64,000 bases of DNA. Origin: Bigelowiella natans CCMP2755 (lineage: Eukaryota > Cercozoa > Chlorarachniophyceae). The DNA lies in assembly GCA_000320545.1 (NCBI GenBank), contig ADNK01002594.1:1-64000 (forward strand), written 5' to 3'. Under the pieces are notes generated by a model that saw only the letters and a list, made by a program, of their open reading frames with translations, did not search any database and was not told where the DNA came from. Every line of letters starts with the position of its first letter. The first letter of the stretch is position 1. Both the position numbers and the translations under genes were made by a program. Shown piece after piece: positions 1-11,840 of this stretch.

Positions 1-3000
1 CGAGCAGCAAAAGGGGGAGGAAGTAACACTTCTCCTTCTCCCATGGGCATCGGCATTCCAGACAGGCCCCCATTACCAGCAAGCAGGCGAGGGTGGCTTC
101 GGCTTGCTCCCCCCCCCCCTCCCACCTTTCCTCCAGGTTATATCCCCCCCCCTCCTTCCTTCCAGCCACGACAAAGGGTCTCGACGTCTTCACCTTCACA
201 GGCTGTGAACAAATCGCGAGCAACGCTATTGAGATCTATCCGAAATGTGCGACGAATAGCCGCACTTCAACAGATAGGAGCACCACCACCACCACCACCA
301 CCACCACCACCACCCAGCGGTGGGGCTGTGCCCCCCCCCCTCCCTCCTCCTCCCTCCTCCTCCAAGCTGTCTCCCCCCCCCTCCTTCGCAGATCCAACCT
401 CGACGCCAAAGGGTATTGAGATCTTCACCCGTGAACTCGCGAGCAGCGCTACTGAGATCCATCCAAGATGGCAAACAATTACGACGAGTGCCCGCCCAAA
501 CAAACTCCTCAGGCAGTGCGTCTCAATCAAGCAGCTTATTACGTCAGATCATTGGGCGCAGGAGGCCCACACGAAGCCTACTCGAAAATGTCAGGCAGCG
601 GACATCGCGACGAGAAGGGAGAACCAGCCGCCAAAATGCTGCTGCTGCTACTGCTATTCATAATACTACTGCTGCCACGACGACGGAACGAAGGCCGTTT
701 TTCCGTGCGCGTCATCGTCTAAGGAACAACCGCAACCCAAGAACTACTGCGGGGGTACTTTCCTCTCAAGCCAACAACACAACTACTACTAATGCGGATA
801 GGAAAATCCAAAGAAGGTTCAACCTTTCGCGGAGTCTTGCAAATTCGCTTTCGAGACGTCAGAGGGGAAGGAAGGGAATCAAGAAGAGAGCAGCTCGCAA
901 TACTACTACCTCCGTCAATGCAGCAGAGGCAAAGATCCCTCCCTCACCGCCGCCACTATCTTCTTCCGTCAAGGAGAGCATCATCCCCCAGTACGACATC
1001 GATTCTAAGTGGCAGTGCTACAACTGTAAGAGCTGGAATCCTGGCGGGGAAAGTGTGATGGACTGTGTGAAGTGCCACGCTCTTCGATATTGCTCGCAAG
1101 GCCAGGACTCCTACGTATCCATCGAGCAGAAGAGAATGGCGACGAGAAAATGCGTCGTGACGCAATTCCTCTGTACACCTGCCCACTGTGCCCGTTGTTA
1201 TCTGAAAGGGCCTCTTAAGGTCCTGCTCCCAGAACGATGCCATCGTGGGACGATATCCCCCGGTCTTAACTGCGCACTTTGTGGAAGCATTGGCGCTTGC
1301 GATCTATGTGGCGGATGCATCCTCCACGGATCATGTCCCCATCATGAAGTCAAGATCGATAAGAATGAACAGCGGGCGGAAACGACGACGACGACGGCCA
1401 CGATGCCCCCCCCCCTCACCACCTCTGCCACCACCACAACTCCCATCATCCAGTCTCCAGGGACCGCCATGCTATGTTGGCTCAAGGCGGGCTATGAGCA
1501 CGAGGTGGTGGATACGCACTTCGGTTTGAAGCAAAGGATGATGCATGAGGTGCTCTAATAAGGTGGGGCAGTTCTTCGCAGTTAAGACCATTAATGAGGG
1601 GGTGGGGAGAAAGAGGAGAGGGGATGACGCCCGCTATCACCCCCATCCATATGCTTACGACGTGCAGCTTCAAAGGGGGAGGGTAAGTGCCAAGGACTGG
1701 GGGCGATGTCCCATAACAGGTAGAATCTTAGCGCCCAGTGACACAGCCTGGATCCCAATACGGAGGAGCAGCAGCAGCCAAGGGGAAGACTATCATAATC
1801 TCTGTATTGCCCACAGTTCTGAGCCCTACTGGAATGCAAGTGCACCTGTCGTGCTAGTCCGTGGGGACTTCCTCACTCTGGAAAAAGATGCTAACAGACT
1901 GCGAAATGCGTGGATGCAGGTCTCCAAGCAGCGCCAGATCGGCATTACGAAAACCATTGCACCTCTATCTCTGTCCGCCATGCTCGCTCGCAAATCTCGT
2001 AAGCTTCTGGCCAAGGAGAAGGCTCTTGGAGCGATGACGCGATTTGCACGTTGCCGTCGGTGCGGTACCACCGACACTGTCTTCCGCCTCGCGACTACAC
2101 CTTGCCACAAGTTGCTTCCACAAGAAAGGAAAGAAATGTGGAGGAGTTTGAGGAGAGCAAAACCTCACCCTCTCTTGCCTTGTCTGCGGTAGATTTACGG
2201 CAAAGGCGTGTTGTAGAAGATGTGACGAGCATGTGGAAGGCACAGCATGCGCTATTCCTCACGACCTTTGCCCAGCTGAGCTCATATCCATCGGTGTTTC
2301 TCCACTGCAGGAAGTTGATGGTGAGAAAAAGGAGGAGGAGGCGAAGAAGGAGGAAAAGATACCAGCCCCTCCAACGACGTTACCACCCCCTCCAGCCCTT
2401 GAGAGGAAAAAGTCAGTCTCTACAACATGGTCATGCTCCTACTGTACTCTCATCAACCCTTTGGGTGCCAAACAATGCCAGGCTTGCAGGCAAGTCAGGC
2501 CGCAAATATACACTGTACAGCATATGGAGGTGAAAGAGAAGAAGAGGAGGAGGAGACCAGGCTCGAGAGTTCCTTCTTTCCTTGAATTTGATCCTGGAAG
2601 TTTGGCCGTTTTTGACACGCCGCGTTTTCGCCAAAACAACGAGGAGCCTTCTCCTCCTCCTCCTTTTCTTCATTACTCCGCCACAATCGATAGTAGCGAT
2701 TCATCTTCTAGCGATTCATCTTCTGGCGATTCATCTTCTAGCGATTCATCTTCCGATTTATCTTCTCTCCCTGAACCCCCCTCTCCTATTTCTGGCCTCA
2801 TATCAGACATCTTACCTCCAACAGAAATGACGCTACCATCACAACCGCTGCTAGCTACTCCTCCCTCCTCCCCTTCCTTCTCCATGAGACTCGTGCCAGT
2901 AGCAGCAGTAGAGGGGAGTGGGAAAGAGAGCACCATCTCAAAGAGGAGGAGGTTCACGGCAGCGGCACTGCTTGCAATCACGGTTCGCCTACCAAAGGGC

Positions 3001-6000
3001 CTTCATATCCTCCGTATTTCAGCTGGTAAAGGAGAGAGAGGCAGCAGCAGCAGCAGCACCTCTTCCGTTTTCTCATCGACTCACCGCCTTAACATCTATA
3101 ATGATGGCGATGGTAGTGATGTCAAGGGGGGGGGGTTTAACAGGGAGAACATCCCTAGCCAGTCTTCTTCCTCCTCCTCTTCGCAGCGGACTGCATCCAA
3201 TAGACTAATAAGTCAAAAGATCAGCTTGCCTGCTCCCCTCTCCATTATTACCACTGGAACAGACGCAGCAGCAGCAGCAGCAGCAGGTGGCGCAGGAGAG
3301 GCAGGTATTAGAGGTAAGGCGGGCATCTGGCTGAGGGTAGATGTAGCTCACACTTCATCCTCCGCAGAAGAATGGATAGACACTCCAATAACAACAACAA
3401 CAACAACAACAACAACAGGAACAGCGACCCAACATCGTAGAGCGTCTACGACTAGCCTAAACTGTGGCGACCGAGATATCTCAATACAGTGTGAGGCATC
3501 TGGCCTCGCTCAGGCACTCGTTGCCTCTCTTGAGTTTGCAACGGTTGCGGGGAGACCGAAGAAGGATGTCAAGGAAAATGATAATGGCAGAATAATGACA
3601 GCGACGACGACAGGAGCAAAAACTATCAAGCCAGCCACTGAGCAGTCCCAGTATGTAAATGTTATACCGATTGAAGGTGATGGAAATGATGATGATAATG
3701 ATGATGTTTCGGTGGCGAGGAGGCTTCCTGAGCTAGCTCCAATCAACTTCTGGAAGTTTCATAACCGCAAACCATACACTTTGAACGTTGTATATACTGC
3801 TGATGATGTAGCATCCTTGTCATCGCCATCAAGACCACTTTCCGCACTGTTCCTCCCCGAACAACCAGCTGAATATCACGCGAAGATGCTGCTGTCTACA
3901 ACGACGACGGTGACAACATTAACGGGGGAGGAGGAGGAGGAGGAGGAGGTAAAAAATAAGAACAAAGAGGGGAAGGAAGCAGCGGAGGACTATGTACTCA
4001 TAAAGCTTATGAAGCCACTGGCACTGTCAAAAGCAAATCAAAAGGTCGGAGAAGGATCATTGCTATCGTACGCGCCAAAGCCAATAGCAAACCAAAAAGC
4101 AAACCAAAAGGTTGGAAAAGGATCCTTGCTATCGTCAAATCACCTTCTCCTGCCCCCTTCACCGCCTCAACCACAATTCGGTCTAGTTCTTCGGAGCTCC
4201 ATCGAGGAGGGCATTCACGATAGTAGTAGTTGTAGTAATAGTAATAGTGAAAAGAAGGACAGCAACAAAGCCAACAATACCGCGAGAATTCTCCGCGAAG
4301 CCGAGCTTACAGCGATTGTTGAATGCGCGCAGGCACTGAGGACGCGTACGGCGCACATACTAGCACGCCAGAAGCATATTGCCGTGGTCTCTAGGGTGAA
4401 ACAACTCCAGCTAGCACAAACTGTGCCATTCTTCAAAAATCCAGTCTCGGAAGGCTATGGAAATTTACCCGGATATGTGTCCACCAAGGCGCATTGGCGG
4501 AACATTGGACACCAAGCAGACTACATCGATTTTCGCGTTGAAGCGATAAGTGTGGGTGAGCAGTCTACCCCAGTTATGCTCGGCGGCTGCTACGTCTTTA
4601 TGGCTGCTCGCTGGGGTAGTATTTCTTGCAAGCTGGAAGTTTTTGAGTATGCAAAGATTTCTAAGAGCAAGAGCAAGAACAAAATGTTAGGCGCGAAGCC
4701 CCTTGCAAAGGCAGTCGTCAACGCAGAGTACAGCGCCTACATCCAAAAAGCAATTGTAGGAAAACGACGAGGAATGAGTGTCAAAGCACTGCCTGTTATG
4801 TTCGAAACTCCGCCTCAGCTCAGGCGAGGTGCTTGGTATACGATACGCGTCTCTGCGAATATGGGCAACACACACTCAGGAGAAAATATGCCTGAGTATG
4901 CTATGTGCGAGTTTGAGGGAGGCGGAGAGCAGCATCGGTATATTGAGCTCAAGTTTCGCACGTCCAAAGTTGGTGGTGGTTGCTCCTCGATGAGGATAGG
5001 ACAGATCCCCGCGCTCATCCTATATACGCCTGGTGTCAGGCCGAAGCCAACGCCTCTTTCCAACCTGCTTCTCTTACCTGCACCAAGTACCTCTTCTTGT
5101 GCGTCGATAAAGGCAGGTGATTTCATCAAGTCTACAAAAATCTACCCTGATCCCAGTGTGCTTCCCTCCTCGAACAACTATGGAGAAGCCGATGATGATG
5201 GCGATGATGATGGCAAAGGGGAAGGGAAGACCGGTAGGAACATAAGGGGAAAAGCAGGGAGGAGGGCAGCAGAGGGAAAAGGAGGTGATAGGCTTGAAGC
5301 TTCGCTATTGCCGTCGCTTGGAGAAGGATCTATTCTCTTTGTGGACGAGGTCCTTTGCACAGCCAACTATGAGGAGCATACCTCCTCCTCCTCCTCCTCC
5401 TCCTCCTCCTCCTTCCCCCCCTCTACCTATGTAAAAGCCAGGTTGGTCAGCTGCAAGAGCAATCGCCACAATACTTCCCGACAAGAGTCTCAGATGCGAG
5501 CTGAGATTTGGAAGGGTTATGATACCGAAGGACCAGGAGCTCCTTCCTTGTATTACGGCATCTCTAAATGCGGATTCGTGCGGGTAGATCCCTCATCGCA
5601 CTCGGGAAAACAGCTCAAGACTAAATGGGAGACTGCGGAAAAGGAACTAGCACAGCGCTTCACAGAGAGGCAACGTGCGCGCGTGCGACGTGCAGCAAGG
5701 AGGATGTCACGTTCCCGCTCAAGATCTGGGGCGGAGGAAGAAGGTGATGAAAAGGACATGAAACAGGTAAAGGGAGGAGAGAATGGCGCACGCTCTCGGT
5801 CACGGAAAGGTAGAAGAAGGAGAAGTAGCGTGGGTAGCCGCGTGCGCAGCGTATCCAAGGGAAGAGGCGAAGAGAATGACGAGGAGGAATTCGAATACAA
5901 TTGGCAATGCGGCGTGTGCTTAAACATTAACAAATTTGATCCTGCCTGCGAGGACGCGAGGAAGATGTCTTGTGAGCTCTGCAGTACCCCTGGTGTTGTG

Positions 6001-6813
6001 AACGTCCCCAAGGAACTTGAAGGGGGAGGCAATTCGAATGAGAAGGTGGGAGAACTTGATGCCCTTATCGATACAGACGATGAAGCAGTTGAAGGAGAAA
6101 TGCTAGAAGATGAGGCTCTGGAGAGTGAAATAAAAAGTTTGAGAGAGGAGACAAAAGAAGGAACCGCAGGTTTAGGACTCGAGGAGGATGAGCTCACTGG
6201 GCTTTATTTCCACTGCCAAGCGAAAGGATGTGAAACGGTGACATGCCTGAGATGTCTCAAGATGGTTCCGACCAATTCTGTCCTCCGCCACGACTGCGAC
6301 GGGGAATTGCGGTCTTTAACCGTGTACAAGGAAATTGTGAACGTTCTCAACGATGCTGCTTCTCAGGAGTGCAAGAAATGCAAGCATCTCGGAATAAAGG
6401 ATCTAGCATGCACCCACATCACTTGTACCTGTGGTGCCAAGTGGTGCTACTTATGTGGCATGTTAAAACCAAGAGGTGGGTTCGGAAAACACAACCAATG
6501 GAAAGAGAATGGGAAAAAGAAGGTAGGTCACTGCCCCATGTACCTCAAGGACATGTATGGAGGCCAACCTAAATTCGCGTTGAAGATGTTCCACATGCAT
6601 AAGCAGTTAGTGGCAGTGACGAAGTACCTAAAGGAGAGGGCCTGTGAGGGCTCCTTGGAGAGAGAATTGTTCAGAGACTGTTTGAAAGAATTCTTCCCAG
6701 GTGGGATAATTCCGCACAGTGAGATGGAATTGATGGTGAAGTTTCGCGACAAGAAGATACACAAAGAGGATGAAGATTGGTGGTTTGATGACCCCAGAGA
6801 ATGGCACTGCTAA
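1..6813 (+). CDS. Zinc-finger / RBR-like (RING2-type) E3 ubiquitin ligase, frame interrupted
   Basis: A long zinc-finger protein, probably a ubiquitin ligase. The final open stretch (2233-6813, stop TAA) would encode 1526 residues. It has a RanBP2-type finger near 2428 (W-S-C-S-Y-C...C-x2-C), low-complexity Ser/Glu/Arg tracts, a second RanBP2-like finger near 5902 (WQCGVC), and a C-terminal Cys-rich module near 6205-6460. The last part reads C-x2-C-x9-C-T-H-x2-C-x-C-x4-C-x2-C (residues 1380-1408), matching RBR RING2; Cys1393 sits where the catalytic Cys of parkin-like ligases lies. I see no canonical RING1. Upstream coding continues in other frames: frame 2 at 320-1558 (RanBP2-like finger at 1010-1095) and frame 0 at 1545-2192. 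Cys pairs at 2175-2220 (CLVCG, CCRRC) lie in frame 1. A 66-nt phase-0 intron (GAG|GTGGTG to GCAG|TTC, about 1505-1570) could join frames 2 and 0; the 0-to-1 change near 2055-2150 is unexplained. Frame 1 is open from base 1, so the 5' end may lie outside the window. Confidence 0.6.
141..500 (+). repeat. Diverged direct repeat (period about 229 bp) in the Pro-rich N-terminus
   Basis: Bases 147-266 and 379-495 are related copies. Each starts with a C-run followed by CTCCTTC and encodes a PPPPS...QPR-QRV...SRA-LLRSI segment. The two copies lie in different reading frames (frame 1, then frame 2). The frame change falls between them in CCA and poly-C tracts at 280-380. This suggests tandem duplication followed by indels in C-runs, or sequence error in the homopolymers. 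Confidence 0.6.
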
Positions 6814-7590
6814 AAAGGTAAGAGAAGAAAAATTACGAACTTGCGCAGGATCATGCAGTACAACTGAAAGTTGCTGATCATGTGTTTGGATGAGGACGAC
6901 ACAAGATGCAGTTCGTTTTCGTGTTCGTGCGCTTGTGTGCACAATTCTAGAAGTTCAACGCACATCAACATGCTAGCATGCACAACACCAATCTAGCAAT
7001 GTGTTGCATGCGCTTGCTAGCTTGACAGACTAGCAGATCAACACATGCTAGCATGTTGCCGTGTCATGCTAGCATGCACCTACTGCTAACCTGCAGTGTG
7101 CGTGCAGTGTGGAACGCAACACTTCCGTGGACGTGCCATTTTGTTGCTGATGTTGCGCAACATTGTCAAGCAGTGACAGCGCAAAGAAACATGCATGATG
7201 ATCGTGACACGATCGTGTCGCATCGCGCCGCGTGCACATTTCTGGATTTCATGGAATGCCTGACACGTGCTAGCGTGTCGTGTGTTCACTCTGCTGGCTA
7301 GCTGGACGTCTAGCTAGCTAGGCGTGCCAGCGTGGGCGTGTTGGCGACACATGGCTTCCATGAACAGGTGAACAGATGAACAAGTGAAGCCATTCCAATC
7401 TGCAGCTGATCGAAAGGATCACAAGAGGTTCTAACGTGCCCTTTCTCCAAGCAACAAGATCACCCAGGAAAACGAAGGGATTCTTGAGGTTTGCGAACAT
7501 TGAACATTGAGCCATTGAAAGAAGCATTGCTAGATTGATTGATGCAAACTGCATGCGAACAATCGCCTCTGACATGACTGGTTAAGTCAC
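6814..7590. other. Palindrome-rich island downstream of the RBR-like gene
   Basis: No convincing gene. From about 6,900 to 7,330 the sequence is packed with short palindromes. CATGCTAGCATG occurs exactly at 6969, 7044 and 7065. GACACGATCGTGTC is a perfect 14-bp palindrome at 7206-7219. There are several further GCTAGC/CTAGCTAG strings near 7,270-7,322. No microsatellite is present, unlike the introns. The island starts about 150 bp after the stop codon at 6813. It belongs to a set of similar gene-end islands elsewhere in the window. Confidence 0.6.
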
Positions 7591-8204
7591 CTACGAAGGC
7601 GTGCCCGACTTCAGAAACTTAGCATTTAGATCAAGTTTCATCGATGAAATCACTGAAAAGTATTTCGTGTACCTAACAAAAATTGTGATTGAATTTCGTC
7701 GGGGTAACATCTTAACTGATAAGAAAACATCCGGCAACATCAGACTCCGATTGAAAGAGGAGGAACCCCCAACCCTAGAATTTTCATTGTGCATCCGAAA
7801 CGGATCTGAGTCCTCATCTAAAAGTATGGCTGACGCTGGGCTGCAAATTAAGGTTTCCTTTTCTCGCGCATACTGTGAAGCATCCGTGCGCATTCATGCG
7901 TTAGAACAAACAGAATAGAAGGCGGTGTCGTTTTCAAATTGCGAGGAATAGTCGATAGCTCTCCCGGAGAGTGTTACCCCCCCTTTATTTCTGCAATGAC
8001 GCCCTATTTTCCCCCACCTTCTCGGTGTAGAATCTAGACCTGACAACTACCTTCGCAAACAACAGGTCGATATCTTAAGCAGCGAGGAGAAATGCTCAAA
8101 GGCCCTTGCTGGCAATATTTTGAAGGTCAACAACAGCAGCATAGCAGCAGTGTGTGACTATACACATATACGAGCATGTACAAATAATTTCCTTTGGTAG
8201 TATC

Positions 8205-8260
<56 letters not shown>

Positions 8261-9000
8261 TGTGTGTGTGGAAAACCGTGCTTCGCCCCACTTCCATATT
8301 TGTTCATCATCTTGATTTGAGGCATCATATCCCTTATTTTTATGTTTGCTTCCTTACATGTACAACAGGCTCATAGTGGGGACATTGAGAAGGCCAGGGT
8401 AAGCAGGAAGGGAAAGAGGATAATATCATAGCTAGAGATTACTGCCATCCATTACTCGTGGAATTTGATGAAGCAAAAAGCCGATACGCATCCATCTTCG
8501 CGCAAGCAGCTCTTATTATATATCAGTGAATAAAATCAACCTTCATTGTATTCTTATTTTAACGTGGAAAAATCTTTTGAAGGCGTGGATGAAAGACCCT
8601 AAGAACAAAGAGAAAGGTGCACAAAAGAATATCAGAAGACATCTTTTTTTCGGAAAATAGAGTGAATCATTCAAAAGAATGATATTCTCCGCGAATCTAA
8701 AGCAGCACTGCACAATAGAAGCCATAGCAATTTACTTTTATTGTGACTAGAGCTGAATATAGTTGTTTGGTGTTGAGACAGAAGCCATACAGTAAGGAGA
8801 ATATGAAAGGCCAAATAACAAATAATGATTGCAATATAATGACGATAAAGAGTACCCATTGCTCCATATTATTTGCTAATTGTTCTTCTGATTATGGCTC
8901 AGTCGCCGCGCTGAAACGTGTGCTGCTCGACATCGGTATGCAATGAAGAACCATCACGAATGATATCAATGAATACTTCTAATTTGTGGATGTGAAGAAG
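7590..9000 (+). CDS. Possible exons of an unidentified plus-strand gene
   Basis: Fragmentary coding potential with good splice borders, not assembled into a gene. An open stretch at 7601-7918 (no ATG) reads like protein (KYFVYLTKIVIEFRRG). A phase-0 exon-like segment near 8066-8126 follows AACAACAG and ends AAG|GTCAAC (VDILSSEEKCSKALAGNILK). Another near 8369-8398 follows TACAACAG and ends AGG|GTAAGC (AHSGDIEKAR). A segment near 8888-8934 (YGSVAALKRVLLDI) is followed by GTATGC. The Ala/Gly/Leu pattern faintly recalls ankyrin-type helices, but I do not claim that family. The gene could be separate, or could be 5' exons of the cold-shock gene. Confidence 0.25.
8208..8270. repeat. (TG)n microsatellite
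   Basis: About 30 TG units with one TTTG interruption, between candidate exons and probably intronic. Confidence 0.9.
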
Positions 9001-9760
9001 AAAGTACTCCTGCCTCATTATGCCCCCCCCCCCCCCCCCCCCCTTCGTTTTTTTGTTTTGGTAATCAGGACCATCAATTGCGGAGAAATTAAAAAAGCTG
9101 AAAGGAGGGTAGACAAAGAAATTACGGGAAGCTTTCCCACATTAATAAGGGTGTGAATAGGTGGTGAATAGGGGGGCAGCGGCATATATCTATCTCGCGC
9201 AGATGTAGTAACTTCCTTTCTTTGTGATGGTTTTTTTGTTACCGTTTGAGTACGCGCTTTAACTTGAATTTTTGAATTAGTTGGAGATATTACGATGAAT
9301 AGTACCGTTGATAACATCGTCCTCAATAACAGGATGGTAGCAGCTGCTGCAAAGAAAAGCTCGTCATCGAAACCGTCTTCCTCGCCTACTCCTAGCCAAA
9401 CAGTACACAGACACACTCACAAACAGCCATGAGAACCACAATACATATTACCCAAGTACATCCAATATCATCCTCCGATAACTGTCAAAAAGAGTTGAGA
9501 TTGAATCGAATCTAATCCAACATTCATTACGCGGTGGAAGCTGTGCGAAATAAATACATGTGAACAATTATTGTACGCACACACGTACATTCCTTTTAAA
9601 TGCAAACACGTGTGTGTTTGAGAAAGAGAAAGAGAGAGTCAGAGTTTACACTTACTTAAAAGTTATTCATTCATATATTGATATGATGCTTACACGTACT
9701 TCTTTTTGCTCAAAGTCCGTAGTCCCTCCAGGCGCTATAACCCGGGATGGCCGGTTGCGT
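9000..9760. other. Poorly resolved interval with a poly-C run and a possible minus-strand membrane exon
   Basis: Bases 9023-9043 are a run of 21 C. On the minus strand, a segment starting at 9391 after an acceptor (GGCTAG|GAGTAG) is open and encodes an acidic stretch followed by a hydrophobic helix (FFAAAATILLLRTMLSTVLF, about 9290-9350), with a GTAACA donor near 9245. No ATG exon could be joined to it, so it is only a candidate. Confidence 0.25.
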
Positions 9761-9856
9761 ATGAGTGGGAGCTGTGTTAAGTACAACACCAAGAAAGGTA
9801 GGTAGGTAGGTAGCGTGCCTTCCATATGTGTTGTTCGGATAGCAATAGGGATGATA

Positions 9857-9888
<32 letters not shown>

Positions 9889-10074
9889 GAAGAAGACGAA
9901 AGCAGATATGGTGATGTCATTGTATAATTACACGCATTTGCTGATATCTTTACGGTGTGCGACTAAAAATTTATGGGGATCTTTCACACAATAGCGTGCG
10001 TGTGTGTGTGTGTGTGTGTGTGTGTTTGATGTGTGTGTGTGTGTGTCATATATTCTGATGACACTATTCTCTCC

Positions 10075-10117
<43 letters not shown>

Positions 10118-10118
10118 T

Positions 10119-10152
<34 letters not shown>

Positions 10153-10496
10153 GGCAAACACGGCAACTTACACCCTATCAGGATGGGGATTTATAAAACC
10201 AAAAGGGGGCGGAAAGGACATATTCGTCCACCAGGGAAGTATAAAGGTAGGAAAAGAGCAGGAGGAGGAGGAGAAGAAAGGAACACTTAATCTTTGATAT
10301 TTTGTGTTGATTTCCATGCTTCTTCCCCCCTTATCCATCTTTCAAGCGTCTATTCGAATGAGTGTACTTCTTCAGGGCCGTTGTTAGTTATGTCATTCTC
10401 TTTACCTGCTTCCTCGATGGTGCTGAGTAGGTCAAGGGCTGGCGAAGTCTCTTAGTTGGCGAGGAAGTGGAGTTTGAAGTTGTGGACAAGGATGGG

Positions 10497-10533
<37 letters not shown>

Positions 10534-11840
10534 AGTGTTGTTATAGATTACGTGAGGTTAAGACATATATCAGAATGAGAAGCTCAACGAGTAGTTGGGA
10601 TGGACTTTCTTCCTGGCTTTGCTGTACGTAATCATCCATCTATTGCTATAAATTGACAGGAGAACGGAAGCTGTCAATGTAACAGGGCCTGGAGGTTGTA
10701 GACATTGCTGTTTTGCTTTGATCCCATCTTGGTCTTTCGTCTTAACTCGTTGCGTCGAGATACACAACTCTCCAGGTCATCTAAGATGATTATTTCCTGC
10801 TTCTCCTCCTCCTCCTCCTCCTTCTCCTCTAATAAAAACAGGGAAGGATGTCGTAGGCTCTAAGAAGCCAGAAGAAGGTAGTGACGTTCGACGTTCCTTC
10901 CTCTACTGGAAGGAGTAGAAAGGGTCTCATACTCATCTTTCTTCCAATAAATCGTGTCAAAAGAACATATTCACCCGCACTTGATCAATGAGTCCGTAAA
11001 CAAGAGCAATGTCCTTCTCTTTCTCTGTCGTTCTCTTTGGCAGAAAAAGTGGATGATGGAATTGTGACCGCGAAGGAGATCGATACCAAAAAGCTGGTCA
11101 AAGACGATTTACTTGCCGAATTATGTGTCCTTACCGCTGTGTTTGTACCTCCTCCTCTACACACGCATTATTTGTTTTTTGTATAGTTATCGATATTGAC
11201 TTTATTGAAGTAATGAGAAGAATCATCGTCATTATCGTAGTCGTTTTCATGTAAATATTGCCATCATCATCATCATCATCCAGCCTGCAGCTACGATGTT
11301 CATTCCTCGCGGGATGATGAAGAGAAGACCTCAACCTGGGGGAAAGAAGGCAGGTAGTAGCAATACATGTGGTATGATACTGCAACTGCTGCTGCTGTAA
11401 AAACGAGAGCGTTTTGTCGGAATGACACGCCCAAAAGCTGCGAGGAAAAATCAATTCTTTTCTCTTTGGCATTTATTCTATGATTATTCGTACAATTAAC
11501 TTCGAACACAAAATTCTTCTCAATAGATCCTGAAAGTCTACCTAAAATGCCACAGTATCCTTCCAACAATTGATATCAGAATTAAAACATCATCATCACC
11601 ACTTGGTAGGATGGATTCGGCCTGGGATGAAGAAGAAAACAGCGTTGGCAGCGACGACAACAACGACGACAGGTGATGATGAGAAAGCAAAAGGATTTTG
11701 ACATGAGCAACCCTGGCTACAACCACGAATAATACAAACACCACTTTTCGCACAACAAATATGTAGGTGGGACTTCATCAGTGACAAGTAGTGGTGCTCA
11801 GCCGAGCGCAAAGAGGCAGAAGAAGAATCGTTGGGGTTAG
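9761..11840 (+). CDS. Cold-shock-domain (Y-box-like) nucleic-acid-binding protein
   Basis: A small single-stranded nucleic-acid-binding protein built around a cold-shock domain. Exons read as 9761-9797, 10182-10246, 10431-10495, 10660-10694, 10842-10877, 11044-about 11125, about 11284-11346, about 11610-11670 and 11763-11840. Phases match at every junction through exon 6. The domain starts MSGSCVKYNTKKG, then RNP1 (GWGFIKP), RNP2 (DIFVHQGSIK), VGEEVEFEV and VNVTGPGG, covering the canonical five-strand fold. The C-terminal extension is charged, with a Met/Arg/Gly segment (FIPRGMMKRRPQPGG), a Thr run, and a basic end (KRQKKNRWG) before TAG. Cold-shock proteins bind RNA or ssDNA and commonly act in translation or mRNA packaging; the basic tail fits RNA binding. 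An in-frame open exon before 9761 leaves the start uncertain. The later exons are less certain than exons 1-5. Confidence 0.8.
9849..9887. repeat. (ATG)n trinucleotide repeat in intron 1
   Basis: About 10 ATG/GAT units inside intron 1 of the cold-shock gene. A second ATG run lies at 10497-10531 immediately after the exon-3 donor. Confidence 0.9.
9993..10150. repeat. Compound (GT)n - (CT)n - (CA)n microsatellite in intron 1
   Basis: A GT tract (10001-10046, interrupted), a CT tract (10069-10113) and a CA tract (10122-10149) follow one another just before the exon-2 acceptor at 10181. The GT and CA arms are complementary in the transcript and could form a long hairpin with the CT tract in the loop. 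Confidence 0.9.

Noticed and set aside
2149-2151. TGA as a sense codon (alternative code)
   Set aside because: UBE2A, the dynein chain, the LRR gene and the DEP gene all end at TGA in conserved positions, so the standard code applies.
6890-7330. Terminal inverted repeats of a DNA transposon
   Set aside because: The palindromes are short and self-complementary rather than paired ends. No transposase-like frame or target-site duplication was seen.
8208-8376. Open frame coding Val-Cys repeats
   Set aside because: It is the translation of a (TG)n microsatellite; dinucleotide repeats are open in several frames by nature.
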